Source of the DNA: Saturnia japonica | Lineage: Eukaryota > Arthropoda > Insecta > Lepidoptera > Saturniidae | DNA length: 64,000 nucleotides | Direction of reading: 5' to 3' | NCBI GenBank assembly: GCA_033032175.1 | Contig: CM065304.1 | Span: forward strand, 12,710,001 to 12,774,000 | Made by a program: the position numbers and the translations under genes | Notes under the pieces: model-generated | What the model was told of the DNA's origin: nothing | What the model saw: only the letters and a program-made list of their open reading frames with translations | Database searches by the model: none | Part shown: positions 45,956 to 58,600 of the stretch, piece after piece | Layout of the letters: each line of letters opens with the position of its first letter | Position numbering within the stretch: position 1 is the first letter of the stretch

Positions 45956-46289
45956 TAACAGAATGGCGAGCGGTACCGTGTGTAATATTACACGAACCAT
46001 TTCGAGCCACTTTTGACCCCCTTATAACTCAAAAACCTATTTCACATATACATTTCAAATTTTCCTCATATATTTAGACTTACGAGATACATATATGCTC
46101 CACATTTCATAAACACACCTCAAACAATTATTTAGACATTAACGTCCAAAAATTGTCATTTTTATCACAACCAGTTCCAGATGACCTAGAAAATCCAAAT
46201 TTTGGTCCAGATAGATAGTTGGATGAATGCAAACGAAATAAATCAGAAACTAGTAAATTTTTATCATTTTATTATAATTTTTAAATTAA

Positions 46290-47010
46290 TTGATTGCTTT
46301 TCCATATTGCTCATGATGTATATTTGTAAGAATTTATATTGAGCATCTTCAAGAGGTAATGATCCAATTTGATTGTGAATCTGGCCTTGAATCTGTAAGT
46401 CGAGAGTAAAATTAGTATTACTGATTTACAATCTCATGTTTTTAATGATACTATTCCTCTTTTTAGAGATAAATACATATACTTAATAAACTACTTTTTA
46501 TCATAGTAGAAAATGAACGTTTACTCTTCAACATAAAATACCTTGAATGTTGGATTAAATTCATGTTCTTTTTGAATTCCCACTCTAAATGAAGTCATTT
46601 GAAAACAACCATTGTATTTTTGAATGTTCGCTAGAAAATGTCGAGATTCTGATGTTTCGCCATAAAGCAAGTAATGCAATAACTCTGGTGGCGGTACCAA
46701 TAACGGAAATTTTACTTTGCCATTAAGACAGCATAGTCCAGGCGTTTCTTCAGCAAACTTCAATGCCCCACAATGCTCGCAAACTACGTCCATTAGACCA
46801 ATGCATACGAAAGAATGCAAGCTGTAGTCAATTGTGCAATCTTATAGAAACGCTGCTCGATTCAAATCAACACTTGAAGTATTACATATTGCACTTCGAA
46901 GACTATCTCGTTGTTGATCTGTGCGATTAGCTATACGATTTCTCGTTTCTAATCTAGTCGTTTCACGTGCTGCCTCTCTTTGCTCTTGTTTGAGAAGCAC
47001 GAAGTAGAGC
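46290..47010 (-). pseudogene. Helitron N-terminal part with an apparent intron
   Basis: The minus strand reads REAARETTRLETRNRIANRT, then GLMDVVCEHCGALKFAEETP with a CxxC zinc motif, KVKFPLLVPPPELLHYLLYG and YNGCFQMTSF, ending FNPTFK. After a 149-bp stretch it resumes IQGQIHNQIGSLPLEDAQYK and FLQIYIMSN. A stop at about 46840 and truncations at both sides mark it as dead. Confidence 0.8.
46393..46541 (-). other. Apparent 149-bp intron inside the Helitron ORF
   Basis: On the minus strand, CAAG is followed by GTATTT (donor at 46541) and CTTACAG precedes ATTCAAGG (acceptor ending 46393). Removing it joins K and I in phase 0. The other Helitron relic (62857-63504) reads straight through this junction (IKIQGQ) with no insertion. 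Confidence 0.55.
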
Positions 47011-47039
47011 CCTACTTCTATCTTCTAATGATAGATAGG

Positions 47040-47173
47040 ATTCTATCTATACGTCTATCTTCTAAGGAACATCCACAATAAGCATTATTGTCTTTAAAAT
47101 AGCCGGGAGCGGGGGAGCAAGATTCGCGTGGGCATTCTGTAGTCCACGTGAGCGAAGCCGCGGGCACAGCTAG
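47040..47173 (+). mobile_element. Helitron 3' fragment
   Basis: Carries CTATCTTCTAAGGAACATCC, AATAGCCGGGAGCGGGGGAG and the end GGGCACAGCTAG at 47173 before T. Confidence 0.7.
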
Positions 47174-48709
47174 TTTTTTAATACGAAAGAAAATTTGACC
47201 ACTTTTTCATTTATGTTATATAATAAGCATACGGATAATATTAATAAATATTCACAACAATCTTTTATTTCATATAAGCATTCTATAAGTATAGATAATA
47301 CTGAGAATAGATTCGCTTAATATCAGTATTAGATTCAAGTAGGTAGCGAATAGCGAATATTGAATCGGTGACTAATATTTGACTAATACCAAATAATAGG
47401 TACGGGAACCTAATACGAGTTAACTAATATATTCCATATTAGTAATACCAAAATATCAGCCCAATAAAACACCTCTAATTAGGGGTTCCTTTTGTCTATG
47501 AAATGCATAAAGGTTGAATTTGCCGCATAGCACCTGAATCGTTCCAAAGGAGCCCCCATCTTGACTATGAATTCCAGTGTTAAATTCTCATTGCTCGTCT
47601 CCTCATTTATCTCCTGGTGGCTTGTGATGTTAGATAAAATGCAACAATGTGATTATTAAACAATTATAGTGCTACATTATTTTTTTAGTTTGATCCTAAC
47701 TTCAATAATAACTGAAACAGTTCCGAATTAATTAAATAATGAAATCAATTTAATCAAAATATTGAGATAGAGATTTCTCTGATGCTATATTGTATTTATT
47801 TTTATAATTGATTAATTCCTTATCATAAATTTTTCTAAAAGTATTCTCTTGCCGCCAGTTTGCTTTTCACAGAATATCATTAACTGAATAATTCTCAATC
47901 CAATTTAAGGAAGACAGCAGATCTAAAGTTACCTGGTGAAGCTTCAATACCAGCTTCTGTTAAAAGTTTTGTAATCTATCCACCAATGATCGTTGGAGTA
48001 GCTTGCCTTTAAGGCTTTTTTGTGGTAATAAATAAGCTTGTTATGGAACCTCTAAAATGTTTCGATACATTAATTTAAGTCCTAAGCCAAAACAATAGAT
48101 TAATTTTCATTCATTTAAATGCAAAGTTTCATCGAAATCGTTGGAGCCGTTTCCGAGACCAACTACATAATATATATACATACAAGAATTGCTCACTTAA
48201 TATTATAATAAGATGAAGGAATAATATTAACTTTCTACTTAAGTCTCAAAAGATTAAAATATTTTTTTAAATGTAAACGACTCGCAACAATGAGAGTTTA
48301 AGATGGCGGCTTATCTTTGGGGATCCCGATGTATTTACTTTACTCTACTCTATGTTTGGTACTTTAGTTAGTTCACAGACTAGCCACGAGGGAACAGATG
48401 TGTAGTGCATTACGTGACCGGAAACTTCTAACGACCGGAAGTAACGCAATGTACTCTCTATTATTGGAATTCGAACGTCGAATGGAACAAACAGCTAATA
48501 AACCCTCAGAATACAGAACAAACCAGAAGCCGCGTTCAAGAATAATTACATACGCTGTGTCCAAAAACAATACGTACGTCCCGCACCTGCCCCACTTCCC
48601 ATACGCATAATGTTGCTAGCTCGGGAGCGGTTTCCCACTTTTTGGGATAAAGAAAAGATATTTATTTATTTACATGGATGACTATAAATAGAATACGGCT
48701 TCAATAACG
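47174..48709. other. AT-rich DNA with one dispersed repeat scrap
   Basis: At 48115-48215 AAAGTTTCATCGAAATCGTT, GGAGCCGTTTCCGAGA and a TATATATACATACAAGAATT tract form a repeat known from lepidopteran LINE ends. The frame at 48398-48610 is not recognised. Confidence 0.4.
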
Positions 48710-48718
48710 TAACGTAAG

Positions 48719-48808
48719 ACAAGTCCGGTGAAGCTGTAAAAGCCGCAGCGGCTTTAGGGCCCCTAAGGCTAACAGTGTAGTCAGTTCTAAAAAAAAAATA
48801 AAAAAAAA
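48719..48808 (+). mobile_element. Short poly(A) retroposon with 9-bp TSD
   Basis: The body ACAAGTCCGGTGAAGCTGTA to GTGTAGTCAGTTCT is followed by an A-rich tail. TAACGTAAG flanks it at 48710-48718 and 48809-48817. Other copies are at 23533-23630, 61663-61740 and 63905-64000. Because this copy has target duplications, its 5' end is real, so the unit is only about 70 bp plus tail. Confidence 0.7.
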
Positions 48809-49029
48809 TAACGTAAGTTAAGATTTTATTAAGTACCCTTTTGCTGAGTTAGCTTTTTATAATATTGCCTTTTAGACTTTGAACTGATTTGTAGTTTTAC
48901 GTTTAGATAAATAATGTAACCTTATATCTAGATATTTCTCAATAACCACCCTTATAAGAGAGTTTCTGTGGCTTTGGTCATTTATGTGGTTATTATTTAC
49001 TAGAAATATGATATTTTTTCCTATGAATT

Positions 49030-51130
49030 GTTTAAAAATTCAACGTTTCTTCATCTTCATTAGAAATTCTTCGCACATGCGCTTCACAAATACAACATAT
49101 TTCATAAAGGCTCTGAGAAGGGAAATAAAGTCCACCTCCATTTTTTAAGCCAATAAGTTTGTGAAACCATAGAACATTGGATGCTAACATTGCTTCTATA
49201 CAAAATGAACATTTTATTGATCTTCACAGATAATAAGCAACGGACCCCGATATATAACCCACGATATATTTCGAAAAATCATGTAGCTGAGGTAGTTCTG
49301 TAGACAATAATTTTGCAATGCTACCACAATTTTCATGAATAGGTAATAATCGATCATTATTGAGTAGCTGATTATCATCTTCGAATCTTTGTATGCTTGC
49401 TGAGAAATTTATTGATTTGGTTGAGGATGAACAATTTAATATACCTATGTTTTCTAGAGGTATACAGTTTCCGTTATTGGAAGCTTTAAGTTCTAGGTGA
49501 CATAATACTTTTCGATATATACCTTTAAATTGCTTTGCATTTGGGTTGTCATTATGAACCCCATGCATTCGTATCATACCAAACAGTAACTCTTAAGTGG
49601 TCCTGACTAAATTTGTACGTTGGTATAAATACTAACATATTATCGGCCTTAATTAAATTTGCGTATAGTGATTTTAAACTTTCAATGCTTATAAGAATTC
49701 CAAGAAAACCCGTTTTACAAACACATTCTAAAAGTTGTTTATAATTTTTAATTATAACTTGTATTTTTCGTCTATCGCGGTTAATTTTCCGTTTAGTCAC
49801 ATTTTTTACTTTTAATTTTGAAATGTATGTTTTCATTTTATCTAAAAAACTAAATATCATTTCTTTATTCCGTCTATTCAAAGGTTGTTTAAAATCGAAT
49901 TGTTTCATGTTACGAGAGTTAAATATATCAAAAAGATCGTTCATGTTACTCACAAAAATTTCGGTGGCTGTGGAATTTTTAAATGCAAACAATTTGGCAT
50001 CTTCCTGACAAAATTTTAACGATGTAGCTACACTTCTACTTAAAACTTGACTAGCAAGCTTCACTTTCATAATATTATTTCTGAACATAATATATCTTCG
50101 AGTTAGCTTGTTTGCTATATGTACTCCTTCATTTTCTTGGAGTTTGTTTAACTCACACAGTAGGTTCCAATTTATTTCTTCTTCGTTTTCATCTAAGAAT
50201 GTTCTTTTAGATTCTCAGTTATTTCTTATGAGCTTAAACATGTGAACGGGATCTAAGAATATTGCCACATCAGATTTGTCTACGGGATGTTCGAAGGTAG
50301 TCTTAAATTCGTTTTCGTAATCTAATTTACATTCTAGTAGCTTCATTGCCGTTATATTGGTAGAATGCCCGTCGAAGGTTAGGGAGACTACTTTCACACC
50401 AGCATCATGGCATTTAATTAGACATAATTTAAATAAATTTACTTTTTGTTCAGCGTTTAAACCATGTACCAGAAAATAACCATGAGGTAATTTGAAATTA
50501 TCATTAACAGCATTTAATAAAAATACGTATGCTTCAGAGGCTAAGGTTTTGCAATTTTCAGAAGTGCCAGTGCCCATGTCAACATATCCGTAATTTTTTT
50601 TCCCGTCCCATATACTTTGTTGTCTGAGGGCCATCTTATCAGCAATCAGAGAACAAATAATTTTACGCTCTGTTGATGCAGCTTTTTCCTTTAAAGCTAT
50701 AAATGATTCATCTGAGAATCCATGTTCTCCGCTTACGTTGGAATACCATTTTGATAATGTTTTTGGGTGCGGGAGGCAAGTGTCAAAAGTGGCCTTTACG
50801 TACTTATAGGAAGACGGTGAAAGAAAATTTAATGTAAGACAAAACTTTTTTATCTTGCCAGTATACATAGGTTTCTTATTATTCAGGGCGTTTTTTTTTT
50901 ATAAATATTATTAAAAATATCAGCTGCTACTACATCTGTTGAAAGTAAATCGTAAAATTCGTACTTCTTGGCAAGTCTGTTGTATTTTTGTTGTAATGTT
51001 TTCATTCGTCCAACATGTTGTTCACAAAATAATTGTTTTCGTCGTAATTGAGATTTAAGAGTGGTTTTTGTATCTTCAGTTTTATGTGAGTTCGCACTTT
51101 CTGGTTTTTTCTGTATTCTGAGAATATACC
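49030..51130 (-). pseudogene. P-element / THAP9-like transposase relic
   Basis: Minus-strand frames in order: a coiled-coil-like segment (LKSQLRRKQLFCEQHVGRMK, about 51050), then 50868-50215 with HPKTLSKWYSNVSGEHGFS, IADKMALRQQSIWDGKKNYG, VVSLTFDGHSTNITAMKLL and FLDPVHMFKLIRN. This is the RNase H-like core of P transposases. It continues after a TGA at 50212-50214 (RTFLDENEEEINWNLL) through 50088-49552 (LASQVLSRSVATSLKFCQED, KTGFLGILISIESLKSLYAN, FIPTYKFSQDH). It then shifts frame to 49577-49224 and to a Cys-rich end near 49050-49150 (GGLYFPSQSLYEICCICEAH). No THAP zinc finger is seen upstream. Family members cut and paste DNA with GTP as cofactor. Confidence 0.8.
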
Positions 51131-52534
51131 ATAGATGTAGTATATCTCCTAATAGACCATCTATTCACTAGAAAAGGCAAAGAAATAATAAAACACAACA
51201 CACTTATAAATCGTACGTTTATTACAACCATTATTCAAAACCACAACTTTGATATTTATTATCAGTAAAGAATATAAAAATTGTTTTACATTACATAATT
51301 TTTACTGAATATTTATTTTCAAAGCTCGAGTCGAAGATCGAGTTTAGTGTAAAATATGATTCAGACAATTAAAATCAGGGGTATTATAGATAGAACTACC
51401 TAAACGAAACTATCGAATATCCGAAATTTAAAATATCCGAAACCGTAACAGTATGAATATTTTGAATAATTTCGGGTAGGGACGAAGTTATTAGGCACAG
51501 TCGAATAGCAAATAATGATTTCTTAATAATTTCACAAATAAAGTTAATATTCTTCACATATAGATTTTATGTATAAACCTATTTTTCTTCTAAATACAAT
51601 TAATAAAAAAATTATGTCCATATCTGAGTTTATCAGATGTGTTAAGAATTCATACTCGTTAAGATATCCATAGCCTCATATTAAATATCATATCAGTAAT
51701 ATCCCTGAATAAATTGTATCGAAAATGTTGCTATGGTAGGATATCATGTGCAGTATCGCTACAACAAAGTACTTGGATTATTATTTAAAATTATAATATA
51801 TATTTATCTTATTATTATAATGTTGGACAATACAAAATAAAATAAATTGTAAAACACAATTATAAAAAGATATTGTGTTTATTTTTATTATATACACAGT
51901 TAAACTTACACTAGTTTTCAAGTATTTATCCAGAGTCGATAAAAAAATTGTAAATGATACATAAAGGTTATTAAATGTGACGATAGTAGATTTCACTAAT
52001 TTTAAATACATAAGGATCTAAATATAATAAATGCTATTTACTTAAATGAACACATAATTAAATTATTTGAACAGTATGTTATTACAACTTTAATTATAAT
52101 AATAAATAAATAGGATATTTTGTGATTTCATAGTTAAAGTATTATAAGTTGTTTTACTAGATATTTTTTCACTGGTATACATATTTTAGTAATAATGCAC
52201 AAAGGTTAACAATACTTAGTGAATTTAAAAACTGATTTATATTAAAAATCATAATATTGCACGTTAGTATGATACAGCGATATTAATTTCATGGTAACTA
52301 AATATTTATTTATATGTTCAATACAATTTAAAACTAAAAAAAAAACAATAAATAACACCAAAATGTATTCAACAACAACAACAAATGTGTGACTTAATTT
52401 ATTAAATATATTCCCATCATTTCATACTCCTTGTTAATATTTGGCATACATATATTTTTTTAATATGTGTATAGTATATACACAACTAAAATATCAATAA
52501 TCTTTTGTTTATGTGACTCAACGCATACCTAAAA
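51131..52534. other. Very AT-rich intergenic DNA
   Basis: No coding or recurrent repeat sequence recognised. Frames here follow base composition only. Confidence 0.5.
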
Positions 52535-53271
52535 TCTATCTATCTATATATATAGGAGCTGTTCTCTAGATAGATTGACTCATCACGATATCTCTGGAAC
52601 TATAAGACCTAGAGACTTGAAATTTGGCAGGAATATTACTTTTACCATGGAGAGGTCAGCTAAGAACGGATTTTAAGAAATTCCTCCCCCAAAGGGGTTT
52701 GCGGGGCCGTTAACAATGAAAAGTTCCCGTTTTTAAAATATAGCTCCTATCGACTCCAAATTTGGTAGGAATCTTTTGTAAGAGACGTAGAAGTAATTTA
52801 TGAACGAATTTTACGATATTCCATCCTACAGGGTGTTGCGAGGGTGGGTATTAACAATGAAAATTTTTAAATGTTAAGCTATAGCTCCTATCGACTCCAA
52901 ATTTGGTAGGAGTCTTCTCTTTAAGTGATGTAAAAATTATCTAAGAGCGAATTTTATAACAACCTACTCATAAGTGAGTGAGTGTTAACAATTAAGATTT
53001 TTAATATCCTAGCTATAGCTTCTACAGACCCTAAATTTGAAAATATTTTTTTATCCACCCACCTCCTCCCATACATCTATCTCAGAATTCCTACGCATTT
53101 AACATGTCGCGATATATTTATCTATAGTACATATATATATACGAGTATACATCTATCTTCTAAGGAACACCCACAAGAAGCATTTTTGTCTTTAAAATAG
53201 CCGGGAGCAGGGGAAAAGGATTCGCGCGGGCATTCTGTAGTACACTTGAGCGAAGCCGCGGGCACAGCTAG
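52535..53271 (+). mobile_element. Helitron with internal tandem repeats, 737 bp
   Basis: Starts TCTATCTATCTATATATATA after A and ends GGGCACAGCTAG before T. Four imperfect units of about 130-140 bp begin near 52600, 52740, 52875 and 53015; each holds TAGCTCCTATCGACTCCAAA or a variant, followed by TTTGGTAGGA. The last 140 bp equal the tail of the 415-bp family at 3103-3517, so families share a 3' end while differing inside, as expected for Helitrons. Confidence 0.75.
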
Positions 53272-55370
53272 TATTTAATATATGACAACTTATAAGAATG
53301 CAGATATCACCTTAATTTTATCTTATATATCTTAGAATAACTTGTATCTAATCTGTATTTATGTAATGTATCAATAACTATCCGCGTCTGTCTGTTTGTC
53401 CGCTTACTTCTAAACTACCCAATAGCTATTTATACGGTTTTCACTATCATTTAGAGATTTTTTTAACGAAAGATTTGTATATGTAATACATTCCAATTAA
53501 GTTTTTATGTAGTAGACAAAATCCAACGTTTTGTAATCAAGTCGTCAATAAAGCTATTTTCGGATAGCTTACGCTGGCTAAACCAATAGATACATTAAAA
53601 TAATTTACTAAAGAATTGTATATGTTTATCTCCTAAGGTTGACTCACAGTAACCGTTTTTACCTTCAACATAATAATTAAATATTAGGTTATGTGTGAAG
53701 CTAATTTTCTTCAATTCATTATTAATCTTTATCCAGATAAGTATGTTAGTTATCTTAGGCACTTAATGTAGATCTTTTTTTTACATTATATCATTTTATG
53801 AAATCACCGTAGAAGATATCACGGATTCAAAATTACGCGTAACCAAAGAAATCACTGACAGCGAAATGGTGGATCGGCACTTCGCACCTATGATGAATTG
53901 CGCGTCGCGAGCTAAGCACATTTTTCGTAACTATGATGTTATGAACTATCAATACTCAAACAATAAACTCTAAATCATGCTTTTTAAAACAAAATACACT
54001 ACTTTGAAAAATGCAAAAATTCTAAACTGGGGCGGGTCGCTAGATCATATACTTACCTATGTATATAAAGAATTATAACGCAGGTTCTGTTTCGTGTTAT
54101 TCTAGTAATTGGACTATAAATAAATATAATTATTAATTTAAGTATACCTTTTTTCAGAAATATCCCAGTCATAAATTCAGTCAGGGTTCTCCTTTTATTA
54201 TTTAGAAAGATAAATTATATTAAAATAAAGAAGTTGTAATTAAAGTTTTGTAAGATAATTAATTTAAAGTACAGTTTATTAAAACATTTTATTGACAATT
54301 TATAATTAATTCGAAGAATTAATTTCAAGAGTAATACAGGTTAAATTATTTCTCATAATAAATGCGTTAACAACTGATGTATATAGAATAAACGATATTT
54401 ATAAAACATTTTGACATATCAAACAATTCGTTAAAGATCCATCTTTAAGTAAGTATCTATATAGTATAGTTCTTTCGTTAAGTATCCACCTACATAGGAA
54501 ATCAAACCCTTTATTAAAACTTGGCATAAAATAGTTAATTAATCTAAAATGTTATGCAAAATAAGTCCTATTATTTATATTAAGTACTTGAATATACATA
54601 ATGTTTTAATAGAAATAATTGTAGAAATAAAACTTAATGGGTGTTGACTAAAAAATAGCACTGACTCTCTACTGAATTGAAACGAATTATTTAAAGTAGA
54701 TACATAGGTATAATTTTCCAAAGATTCATGCGACAAATCCTAAATCGTAGTTCGTAGAATATTGTGTTTCAAAGTTATAATAATTTTCTATGTTAGAATT
54801 GACTAATAGCTTATTTTTAACAAGATATGTTAATTATCTAAACACAAACTATACACACAAATCACAAACATAATTAAATGCAAGCAATACCATACAATTC
54901 GTCGGTAAAATACAGCGCAGGAGCTATTCTCAAACTAGGTAAGTATACAAAAAATACTAAGTACTGATTATGTAAAACGACTAAAATCTAATTAGAAAAA
55001 GTTATTTCTAAAATAAGTGACAAGTCTAACATCTTGCATACACAGCCTTGTGTATAAATTGATACATAACAACATAAGCTAAAATTTTGGCAGAAACGAC
55101 TCATATGAAATCCTAATTATTATAATTATGTACCTAAATTACAGTGGAAGTTTAATCGCGTCCAATAAAAAATAATTGCCATGGTTGATAAAATTGAAAG
55201 TTGTTACAATTTGAAACCGATTGAAAAATAACGTGTAAGCAAATCATATTTATCCATTATATCTGAAATACTTAGGTAGATAAATAAAGGTATATTACAT
55301 ATAAAATACTGTTACAGATAGTGTATTTGTAATTGTTCTAATACTTTACAGATATTCTTTTCACTATAAC
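53272..55370. other. AT-rich DNA downstream of the mannosidase gene
   Basis: No gene recognised. A block at 53800-53940 is less AT-rich but closed in all frames. Confidence 0.45.
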
Positions 55371-55376
55371 TTTATT
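55371..55376 (-). promoter_or_regulatory. Polyadenylation signal of the mannosidase gene
   Basis: AATAAA on the minus strand, 31-36 bases after the stop codon at 55407-55409. It gives a short 3' untranslated region. Confidence 0.55.
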
Positions 55377-55406
55377 TTACTACGTGCTTCACATCCTATA
55401 GTTGCT

Positions 55407-55622
55407 TTAATTTTTATGTATTGGCAAAGGATGAGCTTCGGAATTAATAACATATTTATTCAAATCAATCAGAAACCTGTCGTCACTAAATAAAAGGTAG
55501 AGATACTTAAGTGTTTCCGATAAGAAGAAAGATTCCATCATATCCCTTGGTATAGGTTTCTCAGACTTGACATTCGCGATTGATGTGAAGCCATTTGGTA
55601 CTTTGGCGTATTTCTCAAAACC
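55407..55622 (-). CDS. MAN1B1: Mannosidase last exon
   Basis: 71 codons and TAA. Reads [20 protein letters not shown], then [20 protein letters not shown] and [14 protein letters not shown]. The calcium-binding position that is Thr in NTEAHPLP of the family is Ser here; both side chains have the hydroxyl needed. Confidence 0.9.
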   Translation of the reverse strand, partial: GFEKYAKVPNGFTSIANVKSEKPIPRDMMESFFLSETLKYLYLLFSDDRFLIDLNKYVINSEAHPLPIHKN

Positions 55623-58600
55623 CTGTAAAATTTAATATAATTTAAATCAAATATAGGTCCCAATTTGTGACACCTCAATTGTCACTATTTTCGTCTGTGG
55701 CAATATCTATAATAATATAATAAAGGTGAAATGTTTTTTTTTGTTTGTTTAGTTAAACATGCTAATCTCTGGAACTACCAGTTGGATTCGAAAAATTATT
55801 TTTGTATATGATAACAAGACTCTCGAGGAATAGGCTATTTAAGATTAGGCTATAACTCTAAAAATTAAAAAAAAAGTCAGCGATAGCATATGTCTATCTC
55901 TTATACATAAGCCACAAAAAGGTATTTGTGACATAGATTGGTTGAAAATTAAAAAGTGATTAATAAGCAATAATTTTAGACATGGCATATTAATCCTTAC
56001 AAAGAAAAATTACTTCATCATAAAGACAATTTTATGAAGTTAAATTTTGCTCTTTAGAGTATATATACTATTTGGATACATATTTTAGGAGATAATGAAA
56101 AATTAAAATAATATTTATTTTCGAAGAACAATTATCATAGAGTACATCGGTGCGTTGGCGGCGCGGTCTTTGTCGGATAAAATTAAGATGGGTGAAACCG
56201 TGAGGTACAGCTAGTATTATTATAATTATATAGATAATCACATGTAAACAATAAAATATTGCATTATCTTTATATCTTATTTAATATACAAACTAACACC
56301 GCAGAGGTTTGTCTATTACAGTTATAATTACTTGACCACAGCGCTACCTATCATGTACTGGGACATCATAAAAAAACCTCCATGAAAAAATCGAATGCAT
56401 GTACGCGCGTTAACAGTTATAGGTACTTTTTGTATAGTTACACTCTATGATATCTGATGCTTACTATCGAGTATAACAATCTTCACCAGAGTAAAACAAG
56501 ATGTTTAGCAATCCACTTTATAGTTTACGACTTTTTGTTACAATGTACGCAAGTTAAATTTCATTGTCATCATTTTACATAACGAGCCTTAACAGACTAA
56601 CAGTTACACTTTTAAAAAAAGCTTGTTTGAATAGTATTGTAATTAAAAAAAAAATGCTTGATTTTGATAGTTTTCAAATAGATATATTATTACACAATAT
56701 GAATTTAATATGAAAATTGACATAAAGCAGAAATTACCTGGAATATCTGCCAACCCCAGTCTTGGTAAGTAGTGTTGCCTGTTATCTGATACATATACCA
56801 AAGACTTTCTACAAACTCGGGACGTAAAAGACTATGAGCATCAGCCGTCTTTGTATACATGTCGTCAGTAGTACTTGCCTGTAAATCGATTCCATAATAA
56901 ATAATCTGTATTGTTACTGATGCATAAAACTAAATTATTGTTACGATTTCTATAAAAAATCACTATTCTCGAGATCTTATATGCAGTAAAGAAGGAGAAT
57001 TAATCAATCCCACAACCAACATCAAAAACAAGGGTCAGAAAATGCGCCATGGAACACTCACACATTGAAAGCTGATCGGTCCGATTAAGTAAGAAAATAA
57101 ACAATTTATAAAGGAGCCGTATTTCAACAGTTTTGGACAGCTTAGCAAATACAAGAGGCGATAAAAGGAAGAAAGCTGCAAGGTGACTACAAGCACAGAG
57201 TAGTGTGTAAACAACAGACACTGTAAGTACAACCATGACAGTGTAGTGAACCAAATAGCTTAGATGATTTCTCTGAACTACCGATGATATTTTTTTGTCT
57301 AGTAATAATAAATTATTTTCGTGAAACAAAGGACATTTCATTTGTCATGGGTATAAGATTATGTTTCATCAAATCTTATTCCTTATGCCTCGACAAAGTT
57401 GAACGCACTTAATTTGCAAAAGTAGCTATACGTGGATCCAGGTTTCTGATGTAACGTGCTATGTGATATTCTATGCTACAATTACACACCCGCGAACACT
57501 ATGCAATCCGCATCATCAAACATGTGATTTTCTAATTAATTAATTTAAAACAATGTATGAAACACATTACTTACTAAATTAAAATGAGTTATCTCAGGTG
57601 CTAAAAATGTAGGATGTCTAGCATAAGTTAAGTAACAAGTGTAAAGAAGTTCTTCAGCCATAGTCAGGTGCCAATCAGGTAGGCCATTAGCGTGACCCAA
57701 AGCCAGGGTACCCGACAGAAAGCATGTTAAGTGATCCATTTTTGGATTGAAAGCCTGGAAATAAACAAAATTTATTCTCAAGATTGGAGTAAAACAATTC
57801 TCCTGGCTGAGTAAAAATTGCGCATTCATTACGTGACTATTGATTTTAACTTAATTACAATGTGCTGAGATAGATGATATTTTACGGACGTAAGTATTTT
57901 TTGGTCAAATATTGTTTAAAACTGGCCCAATAGATGATTAATTTCATGTAAGTCAAAATCTATATACCAACTAGAGACCCACCCCACCTTCGCAAGAGTG
58001 CAATTTACTAATGAAGAAAATGGAAGTGTGCTTAGCAAAAAAGGTATTATGTATCTTTATTTTATAACATATCTCTACGTCCAGTGGTTTAGACTGTGCG
58101 TTGTCTGTCGATAAGAGATTCATCCAACTTAATCTTTCCTTGAATCCGCGAGCTGACTGTATGTTTAAAAAAAAGTAAATATTCGTATAAGTAAAGTGTT
58201 TATTTATTTAATTTACCCTTTGGAAAATTAATATTTTTTGTCTGCCAGTCACGTTATTTGAAACGCCGCTTACAAAATGTGACGTCATCATTCAGTCAGT
58301 CATGCGTAAGTTGTTACATTTATCATACAAAATGACATATAAAATGAATGATGACGTCATTGGACCATGATGGCGCGTTTTTGTGTTGTGCTTTTTATTT
58401 AAATTAATAAATATTATTCATAGGTATTATTTTCAACAAATAAAGTGTTTAAAACAATTTTTCAAAAGTTGTTATCTCCCGGATTAGTGTGTATTAAAAC
58501 AAAACAATTTCAGTACAAAATCGGAATTTATTGCAAAAAGAAATATTCGCGTTGTTTTGCATGTACTGTGTAAAGTCGTCCCAATGTCTCATCTTTGAAT

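Larger units (their letters stand above)
44050..47010 (-). mobile_element. Decayed protein-coding Helitron
   Basis: The minus-strand 3' terminus GGGTCAGCTAG lies at 44050, followed by T. Going 5' from it are the Pif1-like helicase domain (44180-45955), about 330 bp of unrelated DNA (45960-46290), and the N-terminal part of the Rep-helicase protein (46290-47010). The HUH Rep nuclease region between these is missing. The 5' end abuts a short Helitron fragment at 47010-47173. Confidence 0.8.
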
